DNA of 64,000 nucleotides from Rhynchosporium graminicola (Eukaryota > Ascomycota > Leotiomycetes > Helotiales > Ploettnerulaceae), in assembly GCA_900074885.1 (NCBI GenBank), contig FJUW01000025.1:62001-126000 (forward strand), in the 5' to 3' direction. The translations under genes were made by a program, and so were the position numbers. The notes below the pieces were generated by a model. The model was given only the letters and a program-made list of their open reading frames with translations. It made no database searches and was not told where the DNA came from. Positions 32,369 through 43,567 of this stretch are shown one piece after another. The stretch's first letter is position 1; each line of letters begins with the position of its first letter.

Positions 32369-33534
32369 ATGGGTTCAATCGAAGCTTCGAACGGGGACTA
32401 TCAAATCGGGTCGCTGATCGGAAAAGTGGCTTTGGTCACCGGATCGGGTCGAGGAATTGGACGTGGCATTGCGCTTGGCCTGGCACAGCGAGGCGCATCC
32501 GTCGTAGTCAACTATGCCAATACTGCGAAAGGAGCTGAAGGGTTGGTAACTCAGATCGAGCAGCTCGGAAGTAAGGCATTTGCGATCAAGGCCGACGTAA
32601 CCCAAGTTGCAGAAGTTGAGCGTCTATTCAAGGAAGCGATTGATCATGTTCGACTCCCTGACTGATAAACTGAAGATCTTGATTGAGACTTCCTCGGACT
32701 GTGCTGACTTGCTTATAGTTTGGACGGTTGGACATTGTCATGTCCAACTCCGGAACTGAGAACTTTAAGCCCGCAGACAAGATCACAGAAGAGGATTACG
32801 ACAAAGTCTTCAACCTCAATACTAAAGCACAATTTTTTGTTGCGCAACAAGCATACATCCACCTCGAGAAAGGAGGACGTATAATCTTGATGTCGTCTGT
32901 GGCTGCCACAATGTCTGGCGTGCCGAACCATGCTCTGTACGCTGGAAGCAAAGCAGCTGTAGAGGGCTTCACTCGAAGCTTCTCAGCCGATTGTGGGCCT
33001 TCCAAAGGAATTACTGTCAACGCGATCGCTCCAGGTGGTGTGAAAACTGACATGTTTGACGAGTAAGAGGCCTGACCCGATATGACGACTGTAGATGGCT
33101 AACAAGTATGTAGGAATGCATGGCAGTAAGTTGCATCCGATCATCTTCATCGACTTTCTCGTGGCTCGATCTGAAATATCCAACACGTCGAATATATCAA
33201 ACGCTTACGAAACGTCGCAAAAATTACCACTTTGGGACGATGGTCTGAACACTCTGTATTCCTTTGCTGACACCCGCCATTTAGTTATTCGCCAGGTGCT
33301 ACGCCTGAGTCTTCTCCCGAATCCATCGAAGCAGGCATAGCAAAGATGTGTCCATTGAAAAGAGTGGCTGTCCCAGAGGATATCGCGAAAGTGGTAGCCT
33401 TCCTGGCAAGCAAAGAGAGCGAATGGATCAATGGTAAGCCAATATCCCATTCATCTCCCTCTATGAGAGGGGTGTTGACATCTTGATTCCGTACAGGTCA
33501 GATAATAAAGCTCAGCGGAGGTTCCATCGCGTAG
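32369..33534 (+). CDS. Short-chain reductase, trihydroxynaphthalene/versicolorin reductase-like
   Basis: An NADPH-dependent reductase of the classical SDR family, closest in pattern to 1,3,8-trihydroxynaphthalene and versicolorin reductases that act on aromatic polyketides. Five exons: 32369-32647, 32719-33062, 33114-33125 (only 12 nt), 33285-33433 and 33497-33534, giving 273 aa with unbroken frame. The cofactor motif TGSGRGIG is at residues 24-31. The catalytic set is S153, Y167 and K171 (SSVAATMSG, then ALYAGSKAA). MSNSG replaces the usual NNAG. The C-terminal part reads APGGVKTDMFDENAWHYSPG, then CPLKRVAVPEDIA and ESEWINGQIIKLSGG, all as in the family. The micro-exon supplies AAT GCA TGG plus edge bases for the conserved NAW. 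The first intron has a weak donor (GTTCGA). It lies about 1 kb from a scytalone dehydratase relic. Confidence 0.88.
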
Positions 33535-34798
33535 AATTAATTGCAAAGTCGTCTACTTTTGGTTTGGTTGCGAAGTGCTAACTGCGTGTGTGAACTGAAA
33601 AGTGGAGGGTCGGTAAATGTGTCGTGATGTAGATCGCCGGTAATCTAGCTATCTGTTTTTGAGGGTTGGCGGAGCTTCAGCTAGAAGATAGTTTGTTATG
33701 TACCTACTGCAGCTATCATAACTTGAAGCGATCTTCCCATTTGGACCCCTTACTAAGTGACGAGATGCAAGGCTAGACTGCAGGTCCCAGATTGAACCGT
33801 GTGCACGTGCTTCGCTTAGTAATCAGAGGGCCGGGTCTCCATCGTGCTTGGCCGTGCACTTCAATTACATATCTTTCTCTCTCTCTCTCTCTCTCACCCA
33901 TCTCATTCTTTTGCATCAGTTCGGCCGTGTCAATTCGCTACAATTTCCCTTTTGAGAACGTGTGCCATCTGATAATCCGACCTGCAGCATTTTCCAGAAG
34001 TTTTGGTCCCCCCTTTTCCCGTTTGTCTAACGCGTTTTGTCTCATGTAATTGCTTCTTGCCACTAGTTTGTTTCCTTCCCGCGCTTCTTCTTCTCGTGGC
34101 GCCGCTCGAAGATCGGTCCTTGGTGGAATGACTATGTTGAGTTTTGTTTGTGTTTGGCCAAAAGTCTCGCGAGTTGAAGCTGTCTTGTCCGATCAGATTC
34201 TAAGAGTATGCCGGCCAAAGAAAGTCATTTTCTGTTTATCGTTGACGATTCAGTGAACCTTCTTTTCACGGGATCATCAACACGGGGAAAGACGTGTTAT
34301 CCGTCTGGCTTTTCTATCTATCTTTCCATTCAGCTGGCAGGAAGCAGCGAGAGAGTGAACCTCTCCTTGATGCTCGTTGGTGCGCAAGTCAAAACAATGT
34401 GCGCAGGGGCCTCCTACGTCTAGTCTTATTGGTCGTCTTAGCCTCTTGACTCAGAAGGGAGCGTCCACCCTGGCCTGGATCGCACAAACACTTGCATCTG
34501 GCGATACCTGGCTGCTGGACATCTCTGGTCGCATTACGCTTACAGTACGGGTTTCATTTAGATCTGGTACATACACCCCGCTTCCAAGTTGGAATAGCCT
34601 TTCCTCGGCGCCTGCCGGACCCCTACTGTGGCTGCTTGGTTGAAACCAAATACTTCCACAAATCTACGGCCCTCTGCACTTTGTCTCCATCTTAAGAACA
34701 TATGCAAAGCCTCCTAACGATATCCATAATATTACTGTATGCCCAATCGCAATATCATTATACCACTTTATTTCCTTTGAATCTGATCTGGGAGGAAA
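33535..34798. other. Intergenic; promoter of the Zn2Cys6 gene, one CT microsatellite
   Basis: A CT dinucleotide run (about 10 units) lies at about 33873-33894. Plus-strand frames between 33792 and 34695 are short and have no domain; they probably belong to the leader of the regulator gene. No RNA gene seen. Confidence 0.45.
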
Positions 34799-37339
34799 AT
34801 GGTCAACACAGGCAAGCCAAGTAGGGGCTGTTATATGTGTAGAGCTCGCCGTATCAAGGTATGTAGAACAAATGTTCCGGATCGCACGAAAGCACATGCA
34901 TATACTGACCGATTGTTATGTAGTGCGACGAAGGCAAGCCAGGATGCATGAGGTAAGCACTCATTAGGAAAGCCCTTTCGCACTATCTTGAAAGTTCAAG
35001 ATTCTCGTGAGAGCCGACCGACTGGTTGCGGAGAGATTCTTCAGATGGGCAATGGCTAACCCTATTTGCGTAGGTGTCAGAAATCGAAAAGAATATGTCC
35101 TGGCTACCGAGATGCGGTCGAGCTCAAGTTGAGAGATGACAACAAATCAGCTAAGAAGAAGCTCAACAAGAGGAGTTCGGAGCATTCTGATACCAACGGC
35201 ATCATCATTTACAACAGCGATGGATTCTCTGGGAATTTACCCTCTACCACGCTTTCACACTCAAGGCACTCTTCTCTTTCAAGTTTGGCATCTTCTTCTA
35301 ACGGGTATACGACCGATTATGTTCATATACACCACACTTTTACTGCCGGACATCTAACGACTCCCCTTGCACAACAAGCATCTTGCTATTTCTTGGCCAA
35401 TTTCGTTTTAGTGCCCGAACAGGGTTCTGTGAGAGGTCATTTGGACTTTGTACTTCCGCTGCTAAAGCAAAGAGATCCGCCTCAGTCACTGGTGCTCGCC
35501 TTCTCGGCCGTGACGCTAGCTGCTTTGGGAAGCAGACCAAACTCGAAAGTACTATTACCTACAGCCGATCTATGGTATTTGAAAGCGTTGAAAGAGATCA
35601 AATTAGTGCTGCAGGATCCCAAAGCTGCATCAACAGATTCGACACTGGCTGCAGTTATGCTGATGGCAGCATTCGAAGTAAGTTGCTACCATCCAGTTTT
35701 GCTTCCATTCCTCCCAATAGGAGTCTGATACCTCGACCATTTCCGTTAACTAGCTGAAAGCAACTTACCCCTTCACGAATGAAAGTGGGAGGATGGAGCT
35801 CTCACATTGATGGAGCTGTTGCTGTCATCAAGTCTCGTACGATGGAGCAATGGAGGACGCCGCTCGGGAAGAAGCTCTTCACTGCAGTCCGCGCTCATAT
35901 GGTATGCTAAGGGGGCACTCAGTACACTAGGCATTTTACTAACGAGTTACAGATCGTTCACAGTATCGCGCAATCAAAAGCAATCAATCCTGGAGTTGAT
36001 TGGCTTGGTGTTATCGCTGATGACCCTATCATTCAAAAATTCGATGCAGCAAATCTGAAAATGGCACAACTTCGTGCCGATAACGATCTTGTGACTTCTG
36101 TTAAGGTTCGGTCTGCCGAGACTACCGAAAATGTCTTGCGGCTACTTCGGAGGGCTGAGTCATTAGACAAAGAGTACACGGACTGGATGAAGTCGCTCCC
36201 ACCGTTGTGGCAGCACAACACAGTGGCATGGGTCGATGCCGAAATTCCAGATCTTGGAAAATCAATGGTTCATCCAGGACGGATAGACAGTTATAGCGAG
36301 CTGTGGATAGCCTTCAAATGCAATCTTGCGCGAGGTTGTCGGCTATTCATTTGGACAACGATATTACGTTGTGTGGCGTGGCTGAGCAACGATGGTGATT
36401 ACAGACTCACACCAGAGTACACAACTGCAATTCAGACATGTCGGCCACTGATAGAAGACATCGTTGCCAGCGTTCCATATTTCTTCGGCTGGAATCGTGG
36501 TATCGATCCGGCCATGTATGATGGATCGAGTTTCGCTTGTGGTGAGCAAAACCTCAAGACTGTGAAGCCACTGGCCGGTATTTTTGCTATGTGGCCGATT
36601 TTTACAGCTGCAAGCTCAGACTTTGCGTCGCCATCCCAGCACATTTTCTTGAAGGGAAAACTGAAATATACGGTTGAGAGTATGGGCATCAATCAAGCAC
36701 GCATCATGTTTCAGGTATGCAACCTACCTTTAAGAATATGGATTTTCAAGCTAATTGAAGTAGGCCCAACTGTTACACCCCTCTCTGTACATCGCCCGCG
36801 AGCGCATGTCTGTACCCATTCATGCCTGTCAAGTGAGAGACGCAGAGGACGATAAACTTGCGGCCGAGGGCTCACCTCCACCTCCGATCCTTCCTATGGA
36901 CATGCCCCTGCCGGTCTCCTCATCTCCAATAGCTAAGGAACCGATCTTTATGCCAGAACCTCATCTCTGGGCTCAAACCCCTCCTCTCATATCACAGTTT
37001 TTGCCCAGTTCACAAGAAAAGTTATGGATGCCAGTTCCTACCATCGAGTCGCTATGGTTATCGACTCCACCTCCGGAAGATTTCTCAACTCCAACCTTGC
37101 CAACAATTGAAGATAGAAAATGGAGTACGTCGCCTCCAGGAGATGAGATCTGGAACTCACCTTCAGGAACTTTGACACCTCCGACTTGGATCCCGCGGAC
37201 ATTTACGGATCCGGTGTACGTTCATGAGTCGCATAATAGTATGCAGGGGCCTACGGTCACTTACCAGGACTCTCCGGAATACGACAGAGACTATCACACG
37301 TTCGAGCACGCCGGTTTTGGAGCCATTTCGAGTGCATGA
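34799..37339 (+). CDS. Zn2Cys6 transcription factor with fungal-specific TF domain
   Basis: Six exons (34799-34858, 34924-34952, 35074-35677, 35761-35901, 35953-36714, 36764-37339) give 723 aa in frame. The binuclear zinc cluster is assembled from three exons: C11-x2-C14-x6-C21-x6-C28-x2-C31-x6-C38 (GCYMCRARRIK / CDEGKPGCMR / CQKSKRICPGYR). It binds CGG-type half sites in the nucleus. The middle region follows the fungal transcription factor domain, for example GGWSSHIDGAVAVIKSR and LPPLWQHNTVAW. Exon 4 must start at 35761 after an AAAG acceptor, because the nearer TAG acceptor would create a stop. The C-terminal 150 residues are proline/tryptophan-rich with a loosely repeated W-x(2-4)-TPP pattern, possibly an activation region. 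It is downstream of the SDR gene on the same strand and may regulate it. Confidence 0.87.
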
Positions 37340-38404
37340 GGCACGATGTAAGCATCAAGGCTCTTCTTCTATCGGCAGCAAGCACTCTGGCTGTGGCATT
37401 TCTCATCTCTTTCTTTCATTCTTCGGTTCGAAAAAGCTAGCAAGATACCCCAACACTCATTTTACACTAACAGAACTTTTAATCTCGAATGCGCCACATT
37501 CACATCACGTTTTCTTCGAAGCGAAGCGAAGCCAAAAAGTTGCGATCTTATCAGGTGTAGCAGGCGTTGGGATGTACGGATGATTGGGTTCGTCTGTACG
37601 TTTATTTGCTGTGTATAGTGCGATTCATGGATGCTTTGTATATTACATGCAGCGAATGCTGGAAGGTCGATGGGTCTGCTTTACGTATATAAGTTTTTAG
37701 GGCTCGGATAATATTTATCTTCTCCCAGTCTTCCATGGTATCCTCGATAGTTGAGTGCCAATGGACACTACGGAGAGTGTGTGAGCCCATTGTAAGATTA
37801 CCAGAACTCTGAGATGAGATGCCGACTACCTACCCACCCATTCAACGCAATGAACGGCTTTTAACGACAGCATATGCCAAGATAGCTCCTCGGTCTCGGG
37901 GGTCTTGAATGTAATGTCTGTTTGAGCAAGACGATTCAGCATGCATGCAATAGCTACCGAGAACGTCTTGTTTGTCACAGTACGAGTAGTACGATATACA
38001 TTCCTTGGCATTTCGCTGAAAACGGCATGTTTCGCAGATGGCGTGGTGGAGTATTCCGCGAACGGGGTTCTCTTCTTTGTGGTGGCTTACGTTTACGTTT
38101 GTCGTTGGAATTTTCCAAGGAGAGAGAGAGTGGGGAGTTCTGGATGTGAGTTGGATGAGAGGAATGGTATTTGGGAAGATAGGGGTCATCGTTAATGTTT
38201 GGGATTTTGGACATTGATTTTTTGATCTTTGGGTTTTGGGTTTGGATTTCGTGAGAGATTGTTGTGGAGATAAGAGGAATGTCCAGCAATCAATCACACC
38301 TGCCCTACTCGTACCAACTCAGTTGAAGAGTCACATCACACCGTCAATCTCCCACCCATCCTCCCAAGCATACCAATTTAATTCCGCGCTTCTCTCACCC
38401 CGAA
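37340..38404. other. Intergenic, nothing recognised
   Basis: Overlapping short frames on both strands at 37842-38297 mirror one another and have biased composition but no domain. The promoter of the metallophosphoesterase gene should be at the right end, which is C-rich. Confidence 0.5.
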
Positions 38405-39271
38405 ATGTCTTTCTCCGCCCTATCACCATCACCATCACCAGCCCCGAAGATAAAAGTCCAGATCTACTCGGACCTCCACCTCGAAATGAACGGGCCAATC
38501 TACACGTCCAAGTACACTTCTCGCAGCCTCGTCTACGGCGGCACTCGAAGCGGTGATCTCCCCTCCTTAGCACCCTACCTCTTCCTCGCCGGCGACATCG
38601 GCTCGCTGGTCATCCCCAGCCACCAGAGCGCCTTCGAGACCTGGCTCGCGAACCAATGCGCTAAACACACGTACGTCTTCTACGTCGCTGGCAACCACGA
38701 GTTCTTCGGCCGGAGAGGAGGAGTGGATGCGGGGATCGCGGAGCTGAGACGGTTGAGCCGGCTGGCGTGCATGGGGGGCAGGTTGGTGTGTTTGGAGAAT
38801 GAGAGGTTTGATATCCCGGGTGCAGGGGCGAGTGTGCTGGGTTGTGTGTTGTGGAGTCGGATTGTACCCGCGCAGGCTAGTCTTGGGCGGTTGGCGGATG
38901 TGGGATCGATTTCTGGGACGTCGATTGAGAAACATACGGCGCGTTTTGAGCGCTCTTATGGCTTCATCAAAGAGGCTGTTAGGGATATACGAGCGGAGGG
39001 AGGGGATAGGAGGATCGTGGTTCTGACGCATTATTGTCCGTTGATGGTGGGGAGTACGAGGTTTGAGTTTCGGGGCAGTTGGAGTAATTGGCAGACTGAT
39101 ATTTTGGGCGGAGAGGGCGTTGAGGGGCTTGGGGAGGGAGATACCTGGATTCATGGCCATACGCATTTCAGTCATGAGAGTTGGCAGGATGGGGTTAGGG
39201 TCCTTTCGAATAGTAGGGGGAATAGTATGGAGAGGACGAGGTTTGAGTGGGATAGGGTGTTTGAGATATGA
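38405..39271 (+). CDS. Calcineurin-like metallophosphoesterase
   Basis: 288 aa, single exon. It is a dinuclear metal-dependent phosphoesterase; the substrate is unknown. All signature blocks are present: SDLHLE (D23, H25), AGDIG (D64), AGNHEF (N97, H98), VVLTHYCPL (metal histidine, about residue 208) and WIHGHTHFS (about 245-253). No signal peptide is apparent; the first 14 residues are serine/proline-rich. The coding strand is strikingly uneven: the first 300 bases are C-rich at third positions, and after about 38705 the gene becomes strongly G/T-rich to the stop. The protein motifs continue across this change, so it is one gene rather than a fusion. Confidence 0.9.
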   Translation: MSFSALSPSPSPAPKIKVQIYSDLHLEMNGPIYTSKYTSRSLVYGGTRSGDLPSLAPYLFLAGDIGSLVIPSHQSAFETWLANQCAKHTYVFYVAGNHEFFGRRGGVDAGIAELRRLSRLACMGGRLVCLENERFDIPGAGASVLGCVLWSRIVPAQASLGRLADVGSISGTSIEKHTARFERSYGFIKEAVRDIRAEGGDRRIVVLTHYCPLMVGSTRFEFRGSWSNWQTDILGGEGVEGLGEGDTWIHGHTHFSHESWQDGVRVLSNSRGNSMERTRFEWDRVFEI

Positions 39272-39520
39272 GAGAATGAGCGTTTGGAAGTGTTGAACTT
39301 GAATGTATGTTGTATTTTGTCTTGGTTGGTGTAAAGTGCCCTGCCTGGCGTTAGGGATTTTTCGTATGTTGTTTTGTCAAGGTTGATATAGCAGATAGAT
39401 GAGCGGGACGATATATAGGCAAGCAATTCACAACTCTTTTGGAATGGATCGCAGATGCAAAATGAAAGAGGAGAAGTCGATGGAAATAAGATCTGAGCGG
39501 TTGGACTTTGGACCAAATCG

Positions 39521-39539
39521 AAAAAAAAAAAAAAAAAAA
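39521..39539 (+). repeat. Poly(A) run of 19
   Basis: Nineteen consecutive A residues, about 250 bp downstream of the metallophosphoesterase stop. This is a simple homopolymer; no element ends or target-site duplications were noticed next to it. Confidence 0.85.
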
Positions 39540-41178
39540 TTGTCCAGGACTTCACAGAAGCTATTTTGAGCAAGAGTGAAGCCATACTTCGGGGCTCAAA
39601 GGGACCACTTCTCATAAGAACGCAACATAATGTTCAGGACGTATCGGAGTCTCGGCCAAGGAAGCGCGTGGTTTTAGACTGTAAAACAACGCCTCACTGG
39701 ACCATTTCAAATTGAGACGAATGGAGGCAAATCGTGAGAAACATGAATATAGACGAAACACTTGTTCTACTTTTCAAATATTGCTAGAAGCTCAGTAGAG
39801 ATCCTCCTCAGTCTCGACAATCTTATCATGTCAATTGACAAGAAACAACGTACCTCAACCCTGGCAAAGAAGTACTCAAAGTCAACAATCGGAAGTTCGG
39901 AAGTTCGGAAGTTCAAGTTCGGTTCGCCTCTTGGAGCCAAGAACACAGCCTCTCGTAAATTACCTACCTAACACACGAGCAGCATGGCTAGCATAAATGA
40001 GGATCGTTCGATGTCCTTTCATCCACAAATCTCGGCTGATGTCAGCCGACCCTTGCAACGGACGGCAGACCACCTCCTCAACATTGGCAGTGCTGCACGA
40101 TAACTACACCAAATCATGAGACGGCGCAGAGCAAGCAGTACTTGGCTCAATGGAGCCAATCAGGTCGCGGTCTCTTTGAGATCGTTTTTTTGACCGGTGG
40201 CTTGGTGCCGTTGTATGACCATGAGAAGATTGTAGCAGCACACACACACCTAGGCGTCTGTACAAAGAAAAGGCAACCTCAGCTACGCTGCGCCTCCACG
40301 ATCGAGCCGTAAAAAGGTGCGCAGTATTTCCCCATCATTCGAGGACCGTCGGGAGAGGGCGGTATTGGATGGCACCAGCTTGGTTCATGTCGGTATCTTC
40401 TGCGTTGGGGAAATTTACGGAATGTGGAAACAGGCAGATGAATTATCTGCTCGGAGATTGGATGAGAAAGTGGTGGCGTTGAATAGAGATGGGGAGAGAA
40501 GAGCCCGTGAATCTGCCAGCCAGTGAGTGGTAAACGACCGGCGGCATGGTAGGGTAGGGCTGAGTTTTAACGGGGCATCTCATCTTACAGCCACACGGTT
40601 AGCTATCTGGCCTGGCTTCATGATTAGCTGAACTTGACATTTCGAGTCGGATCAGGTTGAAGGAATAAAATGTCTCGTCGAAGTTGACTTTGTTGCGACA
40701 GCTAGGTGGTGGATATGTCTTTACGACAGACGAGTTAGGCAACCTTCTGGAAGGATAGAAAGAAGGTTGTGGCCAAGGCGGCACGGTCAGGAGATCATGA
40801 ATGAGATGATGGAACTTGTGCTGCTAAGCCGAGTGAGTGAGTTTGGTTGACATGGTCCGGGTGCGTAGAGTGAAATGTTTGGGTAGATTTGGTATAACGG
40901 ACGATGGATGGGTGGTCTTTTGGTTGGATCGAATGGATTTTTTTGTTTTTTTTTTTGGAAAATGTCACATGTGAAGTCATTCGTATGTTCCACGTGCACC
41001 TGCGTGCAGTGCAGCATGAGGAGAGAGAGGCATTCTCGATTATGGAAGGGGTACAGATGTAGCTGCCTAGATGGCCAAGGAAGCTCCTATCCGGCTGGTA
41101 TCCATCCGTGTTCTAGACAGTTGTCATCAATTGCATAGGACTGTCTGTCTGTATTGTACCTATCATATTCATTCATTT

Positions 41179-41244
41179 ACGGAGATGCTATACGGAGATG
41201 CTATACGGAGATGCTATACGGAGATGGCTACACGGAGATGCGGC
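41179..41244 (+). repeat. 13-bp tandem repeat, about five copies
   Basis: The unit is acggagatgctat. Three exact copies are followed by a fourth with an inserted G (acggagatggctac) and a partial fifth (acggagatgcgg). Directly after it, four overlapping copies of ggcat follow (about 41243-41260). It is a minisatellite in intergenic DNA. Confidence 0.85.
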
Positions 41245-41482
41245 ATGGCATGGCATGGCATATCACTCATTGTTCACCCAAGCAATGATGTCGTCCCAAA
41301 CGAGCCGTTCGGTCTACTTGTACTTGGTAGTAAGAAAAGCCCATAGCGCGAGCGACTAGTACTATTTCAGAAAGTGTCACAGGGATACGGTGGAGCTATA
41401 AGTAGAAGTAGTTCGATGCTAAGCTTTTGTGGATGCACTTGTACGTAGGTACGTACGGTAGGTAGGTGGGCGCGGTCGAGGC

Positions 41483-41503
41483 ATCTCTCTCATAAAGAGA
41501 GAG
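41483..41503. repeat. Short perfect inverted repeat (hairpin)
   Basis: An atctctct arm is followed by a short loop centred on cataa and the complementary agagagat arm. It lies in the gene-poor interval far from any stop codon, so a terminator role is not supported. Confidence 0.6.
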
Positions 41504-42386
41504 ATACCCAAGACGGTACTACAGTAAGTCCCAGGTGTTGAGCTGTACCTGTACCTTACTAGAATCTCAATCTCTTACTAGAATCTCAATCTCTCCATCT
41601 AGTCGGGCACTCTTGAGCTTGAGGCAAAGCGCAGGTGTAAGTAACAGTGGGAATCAGTACCTAGTTAGTCAATTGGCCAATCGGTTCCGCACGCAAGCAA
41701 GCCTGTATGCACTATATGTAGGTAGCATCTGCTTGTGGTATTTATGATCCGTGATAGATATCGAATGAAGGCTTGGAGCTTCGAGCGGGCTTGGCGGGGA
41801 AAATCGAGAAATGTACAGGGTTACGAGGTGGGTGTGACCAGAAAATAGAGTGTAGCCAAAAAAGTGTGAGCATCATCTCGATTGATACTGTACAAGTACC
41901 GAGACCTTCGGGAACTCATTTTCTCGAACGACTCTAACTCCGACTCCGATCCCGATTTTGCTGAACAATGTCGATCGATTGATTCGCTTAAATCAAAGAA
42001 ATCAGCAGTGATGATGCTTCATGACCTGTTTAGTCACCACAATATCTCTTCTCTCGCTTCATCTAAATCCGCCCATCTCACGTCAGAAGTACCTTCCTTC
42101 ATACCAAACAAATACTCCGCAAGTGCCCCTCCCCTGTCTGGTCACCCCCACCTACACGATCCGTTCTTTTCCCCGCAGCGCCATAGCCTCGCTTGCCTAG
42201 CTAGTGTTAACGCTAAGATAAGCAAACCCCCGGCACGACGGGATCAGGTCAGCTTGGCTCGTCTGATATTTAAACTCGATCTTCTCCCCATGCGACAAAC
42301 ATGCCATCACTTCCCATACCACTCTACCTCAATTCCGCATACATAAACACTACACTACACTACTACTCTTAATACCGTAAACCATA

Positions 42387-43567
42387 ATGGCCTCAAGCAT
42401 GGACACTAACAGTGTTGCCAAAGACGATGGTGGTCGCAAGCCGACAGAGACAGAGTCCTCGGGATCGAATGCCGCTGGATTTCGCCCTTCGAACGCCCCT
42501 GGTCGCGGCGGAAATGCTTTACTCGTCGTCGAACCACCAAAGAGAGACGATCTTCAACCTTCCTATGCTCAGACTCTTGCTGGAGAGAGTGATCAAGGTA
42601 CCCACGGCTGGTATGGAAGCATGATCAACACCTTGGGCTCTTGTATCGGAACGATGGGAGCTATTCCTTGCTGCATCATCTGCCCCAACCCCTACAAGCC
42701 TGTCTCGCAGGGTAATGTCGGTCTCGTCACCAAATTCGGTCGTTTCTATCGCGCAGTCGATCCAGGTCTTGTCAAGATCAACCCACTGTCCGAGCGTCTC
42801 ATCCAGGTCGATGTCAAGATTCAGATTGTCGGTATGTAGCATCGCACCTCGGAATGATTCATGGGCTGATTGTATCTGCAGAGGTTCCAAAGCAAGTCTG
42901 CATGACCAAGGACAATGTCACCCTCCACTTGACTTCCGTCATTTACTACCACATCACATCTCCACACAAGGCAGCTTTTGGTATCTCGAATGTTCGTCAA
43001 GCTTTGATTGAACGTACGCAAACCACCCTCCGTCATGTTGTGGGTGCCCGAGTCCTCCAAGACGTTATCGAACGTCGGGAGGAAGTCGCGCAGTCTATTG
43101 GAGAGATTATCGAGGACGTTGCATCAGGATGGGGTGTACAAGTTGAAAGCATGTTGATCAAGGATATCATCTTTAGTGAAGAGCTTCAAGATTCGCTTTC
43201 CATGGCCGCACAATCCAAGCGTATCGGAGAATCCAAGGTCATCGCAGCTCGTGCAGAAGTTGAGTCTGCCAAACTCATGCGTCAAGCCGCCGACATTCTC
43301 TCTTCAGCACCAGCTATGCAGATCAGATATCTTGAGGCTATGCAAGCCATGGCCAAGAGCGCAAATTCCAAGGTCATCTTCTTACCTGGAGCACCGACAC
43401 TCGGAGCATCCATGGCTATTGCAAATCAATATGGGGAAGGACCAGAGCAGAATGGCAGCAACAGTGGCACATCCGCTGCTCAGAGGTTCGATAATACGAA
43501 CGATTTTGGAGGTCAGCACTCAGGCTTTCAACAGGCGATGAACGCTCGTGTCATCGAGAACATCTAA
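42387..43567 (+). CDS. Stomatin-like SPFH/Band 7 membrane protein
   Basis: Exons 42387-42831 and 42882-43567 give 376 aa. SPFH proteins form large ring-shaped oligomers on membranes and organise lipid microdomains or regulate proteases. The first 75 residues are polar and glycine/serine-rich. A hydrophobic, cysteine-rich membrane hairpin follows (GSCIGTMGAIPCCIICPNPY, about residues 88-107), whose cysteines could be palmitoylated. The Band 7 domain starts with GNVGLVTKFGRFYRAVDPGL and includes YYHITSPHKAAFGISNVRQA and SMLIKDIIFSEELQDSLSMA. The coiled-coil arm (SKRIGESKVIAARAEVESAK) and YLEAMQAMAKSANSKVIFLP match stomatins. A short asparagine/glycine-rich tail closes it. No mitochondrial presequence is seen, so a plasma-membrane or endomembrane location is more likely. 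Confidence 0.9.

Larger units (their letters stand above)
39272..42386. other. 3.1 kb gene-poor interval with simple repeats
   Basis: No domain-bearing frame on either strand. The interval holds a 19-base A run (39521-39539), three copies of ggaagttc (about 39891-39914), poly-T at about 40937-40960, and a 13-bp tandem array at 41179-41244. It also has a CGTACGTAGGTACGTACGGTAGGTAGG tract (about 41440-41467), a perfect hairpin (41483-41503) and a 19-bp direct duplication (about 41557-41595). The last 500 bases are pyrimidine-rich and probably form the promoter and leader of the SPFH gene. Confidence 0.55.

Noticed and set aside
38405..39271. Metallophosphoesterase as a fusion of two genes because of the composition break
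   Set aside because: The ordered metal-binding motifs run through the break in a single frame, and the same break occurs in unrelated genes.
39891..39914. ggaagttc triple repeat as part of a CRISPR-like or regulatory array
   Set aside because: Only three short adjacent units without spacers; a simple local duplication.
41483..41503. Hairpin as a transcription terminator
   Set aside because: Bacterial-type terminators are not expected here and no gene ends nearby.
41882..42346. 154-codon plus-strand frame before the SPFH gene
   Set aside because: Pyrimidine-rich leader-like sequence ending just before the SPFH start; no domain.
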